Program-made: the position numbers and the translations under genes
Notes under the pieces: generated by a model
Databases searched by the model: none
Seen by the model: only the letters and a program-made list of their open reading frames with translations
What the model was told of the DNA's origin: nothing
DNA from: CAXGUU01 sp964012875
Lineage (GTDB): Bacteria > Pseudomonadota > Gammaproteobacteria > Ga0077536
Assembly (NCBI GenBank): GCA_964012875.1
Contig: CAXGUU010000130.1
Coordinates: forward strand, 1 to 8,856
Direction of reading: 5' to 3'
Length of the DNA: 8,856 bases
Part shown: piece after piece, positions 1-5,539 of the stretch
Layout: each line of letters starts with the position of its first letter
Numbering within the stretch: position 1 is the stretch's first letter

Positions 1-63
1 AGCGGCGTCGTTCATGGCTGGATTTCCGTGGTGCGCCCCAAGCGGCGATTTCGAGCACACCAT

Positions 64-76
64 AAGATACTATCTT
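64..76. repeat. Short inverted repeat upstream of the EthD gene
   Basis: Two 6-base arms (AAGATA and TATCTT) form a perfect inverted repeat around a single C. It lies 40 to 52 bases before the preferred start codon at 116. It could be a regulator half-site pair or overlap a promoter (TACTAT inside it resembles a -10 hexamer), but no convincing -35 element is visible and arms this short can arise by chance. Confidence 0.2.
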
Positions 77-102
77 GCGGTACTGCGAGTCCTTCAGGAA
101 GT

Positions 103-108
103 AGGGAG
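103..108 (+). promoter_or_regulatory. Ribosome binding site that fixes the EthD gene start
   Basis: AGGGAG lies 7 bases before the ATG at 116. The alternative in-frame ATG at 14 has no comparable purine-rich sequence before it, so this site supports starting the protein at 116. Confidence 0.6.
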
Positions 109-115
109 AGAGTTG

Positions 116-808
116 ATGATTAAGGGCATTGCGACTGCACGCCGAAAAGCGAGCATGGGTGAGGCTGATTTCCATCGCTATTGGCGACAAACACATGGTC
201 CACTGGCACTCAAAATGTCGAAATTGAGGCGCTACGTGCAGTCCCACCGCATTGCCCCGGATTTGCCTGGCTTCGAAACATGTCCGTACGACGGTGTTGC
301 CGAGATCTGGTTTGATGATCTGGCGACCCTGCAGAACATGCCGAACGATCCCGAATACACGCAATACGCCCAGGCTGACGAGCCGAATTTCGTTGATATG
401 GACTCGTTGATATTTCTCGCCACCCACGAGCACGTGGTTATCGAAGGGCCCCCGATAGCCGTCGATACGCCGCTGGTCAAAATGATTTTTCTGTTCAGGC
501 GCAAACCCGGCATGAGCGTGGCCGACTTTCAGGACTACTGGCTGAACGGGCACGCGCCGCAGATTCCGCGCGATGCAGGGGTCATGCGCTACGTCCAATG
601 CCACCAACTGGCGGAAACCTACGCGGACGGTGAGCCCGTCTTTGATGGTGTCGCTGAGCTGAGTTTCGCTGACTTGGATGCCTTCAATGCCTACTGGGGC
701 AGTGAACGGATTCAGGCAATTTTCGCCGAGGACGCGCCGCGCTTCATGGATCTGGAGAACACCACCGGATTTTTGGCTGAAGACTATCGCGTGCGCTGGC
801 CTTCCTAG
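116..808 (+). CDS. Tandem EthD-domain protein
   Basis: The 230-residue protein is two copies of an EthD-type dimeric alpha/beta-barrel domain. Copy 1 (about residues 1-105) has the pattern RRKASMGEADFHRYWRQTHGP followed by an LRRYVQSHR strand. Copy 2 (about 120-228) repeats it as RRKPGMSVADFQDYWLNGHAP and MRYVQCHQ. Both copies also share a DGVAE(I/L)xF strand. The first EthD was found in a Rhodococcus ether-degradation locus. Family members are small, usually form dimers and have no single established reaction, so the activity here is unknown. Two fused copies could fold as an internal pseudo-dimer. An in-frame ATG at 14 would add 34 residues, but the ribosome binding site at 103-108 and the family's usual N-terminus (short Met-Ile-Lys start running directly into the first strand) favour 116. 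The gene leads a likely three-gene operon, 20 bases before the alcohol dehydrogenase, which suggests a catabolic role. Confidence 0.85.
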   Translation: MIKGIATARRKASMGEADFHRYWRQTHGPLALKMSKLRRYVQSHRIAPDLPGFETCPYDGVAEIWFDDLATLQNMPNDPEYTQYAQADEPNFVDMDSLIFLATHEHVVIEGPPIAVDTPLVKMIFLFRRKPGMSVADFQDYWLNGHAPQIPRDAGVMRYVQCHQLAETYADGEPVFDGVAELSFADLDAFNAYWGSERIQAIFAEDAPRFMDLENTTGFLAEDYRVRWPS

Positions 809-828
809 GTGCCAAAAGAGGAATTTTC

Positions 829-1920
829 ATGAAAATTAAGGCGGCGGTTTTCCGCGAAGTTCATCAACCATTGACGATTGAAGAAGTGTCACTCGCCGAC
901 CCGGGGCCGGACGAAGTTCTGGTCAAAACAGTCGCCTGCGGCGTTTGTCATAGCGATCTGCACGCCCTGCACGGCAAGATTCCTGCCGAACAACCGACTA
1001 TCTTCGGGCACGAGCCAGCCGGTATCGTACAGGCGGTGGGGGAACGCGTTCGCAATGTGGCGCCCGGCGATCACGTCATCGCGTGTACTTCAATCCATTG
1101 CGGCAGTTGCGCGCAGTGCATTCAGGGTCGTCCCCATTTGTGCATCGACCGCGGCGCCTGTCAGCGCGCCGAAGGCGAGGCACCGCGCATTACCCAGGGC
1201 GACGACCTAATCCATCAGTTTGCTGATTTGTCCGCGTTCGCTGAGGGCATGCTCGTGCACCACAGCGCGGTGGTGAAAATCGACCCGGATATTCCACTCG
1301 ACCGTGCGGCCCTCGTTGGTTGTGCGGTGACGACCGGGGTCGGCGCGGCGTTGAATACCGCCCAGGTTGCACCCGGTTCGTCGGTCGCCGTGTTTGGTGC
1401 CGGTGGCGTTGGTACCTCGATCATGCAGGGCGCCCGCATTGCCGGTGCCCGAACCATCATTGCCGTTGACATGAACAACGACAAACTGGAAAAGGCGAAA
1501 CAGTTCGGTGCCACCGAGGTAGTGAATTCAGAAGATGTCGACGCGGTGAAAGCGATTCGAAAAATCGTACGCGGCGGTGTTGATTATGCATTTGAAGCAG
1601 TCGGTATACCGGCGCTTCTCGAGCAGGCGTTCTACGCGCTCGGCCCGCATGGCACCGCGGTGCTCGTTGGCGCGATTCCGGTGGGCGAGCACGTGACCAT
1701 GAATGCCGGCCATTTCTTTATGGAAAAGCGTGTTATCGGCTGCATGATGGGCTCGAACAAGTTTTCCCTCGATGCGCCGCGCTATCTTGAACTCTACCGT
1801 CAGGGTCGCCTCGATCTCGATGGCATGGTGACGGCACATGAACCCCTGGACCGCGTCGGCGAGGCCTTTCGCGCGATGGAGGCCGGCGAGGTCACCCGTA
1901 CCGTACTGACTTTCGATTGA
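829..1920 (+). CDS. Zinc-dependent medium-chain alcohol dehydrogenase
   Basis: This is a full-length (363 residue) cytoplasmic NAD(P)-dependent alcohol/aldehyde oxidoreductase of the MDR superfamily, nearest in pattern to the class III/AdhC-like group. The GroES-like N-terminal domain carries catalytic zinc ligands Cys40 (in GVCHSD), His61-Glu62 (in GHEPAG) and Cys165. Four cysteines for the structural zinc (Cys91, 94, 97, 105) are all present. The Rossmann domain has the nucleotide motif GAGGVG at 190-195. Asp214 at the end of the second strand usually signals NAD(H) over NADP(H). A ribosome binding site (AGAGG) sits 8 bases before the ATG. It lies 20 bases after the EthD gene and 37 before the crotonase, so the three are probably co-transcribed. 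The alcohol substrate cannot be named; the family includes formaldehyde/glutathione, aryl and aliphatic alcohol enzymes. Confidence 0.92.
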   Translation: MKIKAAVFREVHQPLTIEEVSLADPGPDEVLVKTVACGVCHSDLHALHGKIPAEQPTIFGHEPAGIVQAVGERVRNVAPGDHVIACTSIHCGSCAQCIQGRPHLCIDRGACQRAEGEAPRITQGDDLIHQFADLSAFAEGMLVHHSAVVKIDPDIPLDRAALVGCAVTTGVGAALNTAQVAPGSSVAVFGAGGVGTSIMQGARIAGARTIIAVDMNNDKLEKAKQFGATEVVNSEDVDAVKAIRKIVRGGVDYAFEAVGIPALLEQAFYALGPHGTAVLVGAIPVGEHVTMNAGHFFMEKRVIGCMMGSNKFSLDAPRYLELYRQGRLDLDGMVTAHEPLDRVGEAFRAMEAGEVTRTVLTFD

Positions 1921-1957
1921 GCGCGCCGCGTCAAACCAACCATTCAGGAGAAAAACC

Positions 1958-2749
1958 GTGTCCAAATACGACACCAGCGATTTAGGTGTGGAACTGAAGG
2001 ATTTCGTGGCGACGGTCGAGATTCAACGGCCGCCGCACAATTTTTTCGATATCGATCTGATCGAGCAAATTGCTGATACTTACTCAGCGCTCGACGGCGA
2101 CAATGATTGCCGCGCGATTGTCTTGTGCGCTCAGGGCAAGAATTTTTGCGCCGGCGCCAACTTCGGCGGCAGCGATGCGGGCAAAGTGAAGGACAACTCC
2201 GGCGGCGATTTATCGAATGAACTTTATCGCCAGGCCGTGCGCGTGTTCCGCGTACAGAAGCCAGTGGTTGCTGCCGTCCAGGGTGCGGCGATTGGCGGTG
2301 GCCTCGGCCTCGCGGTCTCGGCCGACTTCCGTGTCACCTGCCCTGAGGGGCGCTTCAGCGCCAACTTCACCAAGCTTGGATTTCACCCCGGCTTCGGATT
2401 AACACTGACCTTGCCGGAACTCATCGGCAAGCAGCGCGCGAGCCTGATGTGCCTGACCAGCCGACGTTTGAAAGGCGATCAGGCTTACGAATGGGGGTTG
2501 GCCGATGTGCTGGTGCCGCTTGAAGAAGTGCGCAGTGCCGCTCAGGCACTCGCAGCCGAGATGGCAGGCTGCGCGCCGCTCGCGGTTATTTCGACGCGGG
2601 CTACCCTGCGCCACGGTTTTGCCGATCGCATCGCGCGCCAGACTGATCACGAACTGGCCGAGCAGAACGGCCTGCGCCGGACGGAAGACTGGGCCGAAGG
2701 CATTAAGGCCACATCCGAGCGCCGGGAGCCCGTATTTGTCGGCAGGTAA
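1958..2749 (+). CDS. Crotonase-fold protein (enoyl-CoA hydratase/isomerase family)
   Basis: The 263-residue protein has the normal length and layout of the crotonase superfamily, which acts on acyl-CoA thioesters through an oxyanion hole. The two loops that form that hole are visible: FCAGANF at 63-69 and the Gly-rich VQGAAIGGGLG at 107-117. Counting from these, the two catalytic glutamates of rat mitochondrial enoyl-CoA hydratase (Glu144 and Glu164) fall on Gly117 and Phe137, 20 residues apart as expected, so neither acid is present. The segment LGFHPGFG (140-147) follows directly. Simple hydration is therefore unlikely; an isomerase, hydrolase, lyase or other superfamily reaction is possible. 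The start is GTG with CAGGAG 7 bases upstream. It is the last gene of the EthD-dehydrogenase block and converges on the next gene. Family assignment is firm; the reaction is unknown. Confidence 0.88.
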   Translation: MSKYDTSDLGVELKDFVATVEIQRPPHNFFDIDLIEQIADTYSALDGDNDCRAIVLCAQGKNFCAGANFGGSDAGKVKDNSGGDLSNELYRQAVRVFRVQKPVVAAVQGAAIGGGLGLAVSADFRVTCPEGRFSANFTKLGFHPGFGLTLTLPELIGKQRASLMCLTSRRLKGDQAYEWGLADVLVPLEEVRSAAQALAAEMAGCAPLAVISTRATLRHGFADRIARQTDHELAEQNGLRRTEDWAEGIKATSERREPVFVGR

Positions 2750-2816
2750 GACGCCTGGTATCCAATGAGCGCCGGCGCTTGGGTGCCGAGTTCACTCGGG
2801 GGCGGGTTCGCGATCG
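2750..2816. other. Convergent intergenic spacer with palindromes
   Basis: This 67-base gap separates the 3' ends of the crotonase and DUF2797 genes. It holds a perfect 12-base palindrome (AGCGCCGGCGCT, 2768-2779) and a small hairpin, CCGAG-TTCA-CTCGG at 2786-2799. Neither is followed by a T-tract on either strand, so a classic intrinsic terminator is not supported. The hairpins could still stabilise 3' ends. Confidence 0.35.
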
Positions 2817-3629
2817 CTAGCTGCTTACTGCAACCTCGTAGCCGGTAAATTTGCGGATATTGATCACGCCCGTATCAAATATCAGGTACTGGCCCTTGAT
2901 GCCCATGAGTGTGCCGCTGACTTCCGGTGTCTTGTCAAAGTTATGTGATTTGATTTTCTCTGGCCAGGTCTCGACCGGGTAGTGGATATCGACCGGTGAT
3001 TCTTCGAGGATTTCAAAGGTGTCTTCGCCGTGTTCGCGGGCGATTGCAGTAAGGTCGTCCGAAATACCTGCCAGGGCATCGGACTGAGCAGCATTCAGAT
3101 CAATGGCGTCGCCGTTGCCCTTCAGTATCGCCTGCCAATTAGTTTTGTCGGCCACAGATCGTGCTATGGCAACCTCGACCAGACCCGAAATATGGCGCGT
3201 TTTAACCTGCGCGATGGGCAGCGCCTGGGTCGCACCCTGGTCGAGCCAGCGCGTAGGCACCTGATTACAGCGCGTGATGCCGACTTTGAGCGCCGATGTG
3301 TTGGCGAGGTAGACAATGTGATCAGTCATGCAGTGCTTCTCGCCCCAATCCGGCTCACGACAGGTACCCGCAGCGTAATGGCAGGTCTCGGGTTTCATAA
3401 CGCACATGTCGCACCGAGCGAGCTTCGTCATACACGGATAGCAGTGGCCCTGGGCAAAACTTTTGTTGGTGCGCCGGCCGCAGGCGTCACAGAGAATTTG
3501 GCCGGTGTATTTGAGCACCAGCGGCCTCCCGATTAATGGGTTGAGATCAAGTGTCTGGTCGCCAACGCGCAGCGCGTAGGCAACGGGTGATTCCAGTACG
3601 GCGCGGAGCTTGGTTAAGGTGCCTTGCAT
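2817..3629 (-). CDS. DUF2797 family cysteine-rich protein
   Basis: I recognise this as a DUF2797 protein (270 residues from the ATG at 3629), a family without an assigned function. The start QGTLTKLR matches the usual family beginning. An upstream in-frame ATG at 3677 would add 16 residues, but its only purine-rich run abuts the codon. Residues 47-66 carry two CxxC pairs (Cys47/50 and Cys63/66) resembling a zinc ribbon, and more cysteines follow at 73, 76, 83, 90 and 100. Next comes a segment reading HIVYLANTSALKVGITR (104-120), then RW at 127-128 and GLVE ending at Glu152. This order resembles the GIY-YIG nuclease fold (paired Tyr/Gly motifs, Arg, then Glu), though without the exact GIY or YIG strings. 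Cytoplasmic; no signal peptide. It is transcribed alone, divergent from the DUF2141 gene. The function is unknown. Confidence 0.8.
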   Translation of the reverse strand: MQGTLTKLRAVLESPVAYALRVGDQTLDLNPLIGRPLVLKYTGQILCDACGRRTNKSFAQGHCYPCMTKLARCDMCVMKPETCHYAAGTCREPDWGEKHCMTDHIVYLANTSALKVGITRCNQVPTRWLDQGATQALPIAQVKTRHISGLVEVAIARSVADKTNWQAILKGNGDAIDLNAAQSDALAGISDDLTAIAREHGEDTFEILEESPVDIHYPVETWPEKIKSHNFDKTPEVSGTLMGIKGQYLIFDTGVINIRKFTGYEVAVSS

Positions 3630-3778
3630 GATGTCGCGACGGATTCCGGTATTTCGGTAACAGTGTACTGAATTCATCCTCGCGGCGACGTCAGGGGTCT
3701 ACTCCGGCGGTAGCGGATTACGTAAACTATTACCGAAGTATGGTCGTCACCAAAACATCCAGCCGAGGTCACGGCGCA
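3630..3778. promoter_or_regulatory. Divergent upstream region of DUF2797 and DUF2141 genes
   Basis: Both flanking genes read outward from this stretch of about 150 bases, so both promoters should lie here. The most promoter-like piece is TAAACTAT at 3723-3730, a possible -10 for the rightward gene. If used, transcription would begin near 3737, which agrees with translation from the later ATG at 3779. No clear -35 box or operator is visible. The position is inferred from gene orientation more than from motifs. Confidence 0.3.
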
Positions 3779-4303
3779 ATGCAGCGGGCTGCCTGCCTGA
3801 TTGCAGTGTTACTCGCCGCAATGCGCGTGAGCGCCCAGGAAGAAAGCCTGATCGACTTGTATTCGGAGACGGAAAAGCCGGTTCGCGCAGCGCCTGTGGC
3901 TCCGGGCGCAACGCCCGACTTCCTTTTGCCGACCGAAGTCGAGTTTGAGGTTCAAGGCGTTGCCAGGGCCGGGGGCAAGATCGTTATTGTCTTGTTCGAT
4001 AATGCCGTTGCGTTCGGATCAATGGGCGGCACCGATGCGGTCGGATTTGCCGAGGTTCCGGCCGAGAAGGGCACGGTCAGAACCACCCTCCAGGCTATTG
4101 GAGAGCCACCTTACGCGGCCTTCGTTTATCACGATCAGAATGACGACCGCCAACTCAATATGGACCGTGGCGTGCCGACAGAAGGCTACGGCTATTCCGG
4201 TTCCGTGGACCCATACCGTCCGCCCCGATACGAGCAAGCTGCAATCATTGAGCACCGAGGCTCAGTACGGTTGACCTATATCCCGCGGCATCCGGGGCGT
4301 TGA
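3779..4303 (+). CDS. Secreted DUF2141 domain protein
   Basis: The protein (174 residues from this start) begins with a Sec signal peptide: Gln-Arg, a hydrophobic core ACLIAVLLAAM, then RVSA before a likely cut between Ala19 and Gln20. No lipobox is present, so a soluble periplasmic or exported protein is expected. An acidic, proline-rich linker (about 20-51) leads into a DUF2141 beta-domain (about 52-167). The family hallmarks are YHDQNDDRQLN (117-127), whose D-x-N-x-D spacing resembles a calcium-binding loop, and GVPTEGYGYSG (131-141). The function of DUF2141 is not established. An ATG at 3740 would only lengthen the n-region by 13 residues. GAGG at 3765-3768, 10 bases ahead, favours the later start. 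It stands alone between a divergent and a convergent neighbour. Confidence 0.82.
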   Translation: MQRAACLIAVLLAAMRVSAQEESLIDLYSETEKPVRAAPVAPGATPDFLLPTEVEFEVQGVARAGGKIVIVLFDNAVAFGSMGGTDAVGFAEVPAEKGTVRTTLQAIGEPPYAAFVYHDQNDDRQLNMDRGVPTEGYGYSGSVDPYRPPRYEQAAIIEHRGSVRLTYIPRHPGR

Positions 4304-4341
4304 ACCGGCAGTCATTAGCGTAAAGTGGCGACAGTGCCTGG

Positions 4342-4357
4342 CGGGCTTGTCGGCCCG
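4342..4357. terminator. Weak hairpin between convergent genes
   Basis: CGGGC-TTGTCG-GCCCG makes a 5-bp GC stem with a 6-base loop between the ends of the DUF2141 gene and the dioxygenase gene. No T-tract follows on either strand, so at best it is a weak or factor-assisted 3' end structure. Confidence 0.2.
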
Positions 4358-5209
4358 TCAAGCGTTCAGGGCCGACTCCGTCGCTGGGTCACCCTTCACC
4401 CGTGTGTGTAGCATGAGCCGTTCTTCGCGCTGATCGTAAGGGCGGGCGCGATGCAGCACGCAGCGGTTGTCCCACACGACAACGTCGCCCGGCCGCCACG
4501 TATGGCGGTAGGTGCGCGGCGACTGGCAGCTGAAAAACATCAGCTTCTGTACCAGTTGCTCGGATTCCGCCTCATCGAGTTCGGCGATGCGCTTGATATG
4601 ACGGCCTATGAACAATGCGGGTCGTTTGGTCACTGGATGGATTTTTACCAGCGGGTGCAACGGCGGCTCACCATCGAAAAAACCGTACCCGGCCCCGACT
4701 TCGACCTTGTGACCGATTTGCGCCTGGGAATGAAAGTAGCAGTGGTAGGCGTTCAATTCATTCAAGCTCGATCGAGTCTCTTCGTCGAGGGCGTCGTAGG
4801 CGGCCCTGACGTCGGCCCACTCGGTTTCGCTGCCCGATTTCGGCACGACGTGCGCGGACAAGACTGATGCCTTCGCGCTCACGGGCATGTAGGAGCTGTC
4901 GGTATGCCAGCCTTCGTTACCTTTCAGCAGCTGCATGTGATGGGATTCGTCGCCCAATATCGCGCCGTCAGGGCGATTGCTGATTGGAATCGATTTTCGA
5001 TCGTCGACCAGGATTTCGATATCACCAAAGCGCTCTGCGAACTGCACTTGCTCGGCTTCCGTGAGGTGCTGTTCCGGGAAAATCAGCAGCGCGTGTTCAA
5101 GAAAAGCCTGCTCAATGGCTGCCCAGGTATCCTCATCCAGTGTACGCAGGTCGACATTGCGGATGACGGCACCGAGTGTGGCGCCTGTCGGTTCTATCGA
5201 AATGGGCAT
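4358..5209 (-). CDS. TauD/TfdA family Fe(II)/2-oxoglutarate dioxygenase
   Basis: This full-length (283 residue) cytoplasmic enzyme should couple oxidative decarboxylation of 2-oxoglutarate to hydroxylation of a small, often anionic substrate. The iron-binding facial triad is complete: His102 and Asp104 in GWHTDSSY, and His253 in VLHRARPYD. Arg264, 11 residues after the last His as in TauD, is the likely 2-oxoglutarate carboxylate anchor, and Thr129 sits where TauD has its helper threonine. The segment HPVTKRPALFIGRHI (191-205) is typical of the TfdA side of the family. Known members act on taurine, 2,4-D, alkyl sulfates and other acids; nothing in the sequence chooses between these, and no sulfonate-transport genes are nearby to suggest taurine. 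AGAGA lies about 10 bases before the ATG. The gene is single and divergent from the transporter across 330 bases, so joint regulation with the transporter is possible but unproven. Confidence 0.9.
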   Translation of the reverse strand: MPISIEPTGATLGAVIRNVDLRTLDEDTWAAIEQAFLEHALLIFPEQHLTEAEQVQFAERFGDIEILVDDRKSIPISNRPDGAILGDESHHMQLLKGNEGWHTDSSYMPVSAKASVLSAHVVPKSGSETEWADVRAAYDALDEETRSSLNELNAYHCYFHSQAQIGHKVEVGAGYGFFDGEPPLHPLVKIHPVTKRPALFIGRHIKRIAELDEAESEQLVQKLMFFSCQSPRTYRHTWRPGDVVVWDNRCVLHRARPYDQREERLMLHTRVKGDPATESALNA

Positions 5210-5539
5210 GGAAAATTTCTCTAACGGTGCGTGGACAGGATCATGTTAACCCCCGCCGATGGTGGGCGCACACAGCGAACTACTATCAGAATTCTCGCCA
5301 ATATGCACGCTGGCGGCGCGACTCGTCTTGAATTAAGCTCCGCGCTCGCCCCGTCCTGCCCAGTCTCTTTCCAAGCGAATTGCCTTTACCGGTTGGTGGT
5401 CGGACGCGCGCCGAAACGACGTTGGCGCGGGAAAACGTGACGCGTACGCGGGCACGCATCCCGGCCGAGCATAAATATTGTTAACGATTGAGAAGCCAGT
5501 TGCAGACGCGGCTGGTTGACGTTGGGGGAGTTCACACCC
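5210..5539. promoter_or_regulatory. Divergent intergenic region, dioxygenase / transporter
   Basis: This stretch of 330 bases has no convincing gene; the small open frames in it are short, basic and unlike any family I know. Promoters for both outward-reading genes should be here. An AT-rich patch at 5471-5485 (ATAAATATTGTTAAC) stands out from the GC-rich surroundings and is the best candidate for the transporter's -10 region, though no good -35 is visible. A perfect 10-base palindrome, CGCGTACGCG at 5441-5450, lies just upstream and could be an operator. Another AT-richer patch near 5281-5300 is the candidate promoter zone for the leftward dioxygenase gene. Confidence 0.4.
5524..5530 (+). 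promoter_or_regulatory. Ribosome binding site that fixes the transporter start
   Basis: GGGGGAG lies 9 bases before the ATG at 5540. The open frame extends up to a TTG at 5516, but that would place this site inside the coding region, so 5540 is the better start. Confidence 0.65.

Noticed and set aside
14..115. N-terminal extension of the EthD protein from the ATG at 14
   Set aside because: The extra 34 residues are not part of an EthD domain and the start lacks a ribosome binding site, while the ATG at 116 has one and gives the family's normal N-terminus.
1528..1974. Minus-strand open frame of 148 codons opposite the dehydrogenase end
   Set aside because: Shadow of the dehydrogenase coding strand; no recognisable domain and no ribosome binding site pattern.
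2810..2817. GCGATCGC palindrome, also present at 7434-7441
   Set aside because: Two copies in 8.9 kb of GC-rich DNA are not notable; there is no sign of the high iteration seen for this octamer in cyanobacteria.
3030..3536. Plus-strand open frame of 168 codons opposite the DUF2797 gene
   Set aside because: The opposite strand encodes a recognisable cysteine-rich family protein; this frame gives no family pattern.
5231..5440. Small open frame (69 codons) in the dioxygenase-transporter gap
   Set aside because: Arg-rich, low-complexity translation with no ribosome binding site and no known domain; treated as non-coding.
5245..5485. GTTAAC hexamer near both divergent gene starts (5245-5250 and 5480-5485)
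   Set aside because: A six-base palindrome twice in 240 bases without flanking similarity is too weak to call a shared operator.
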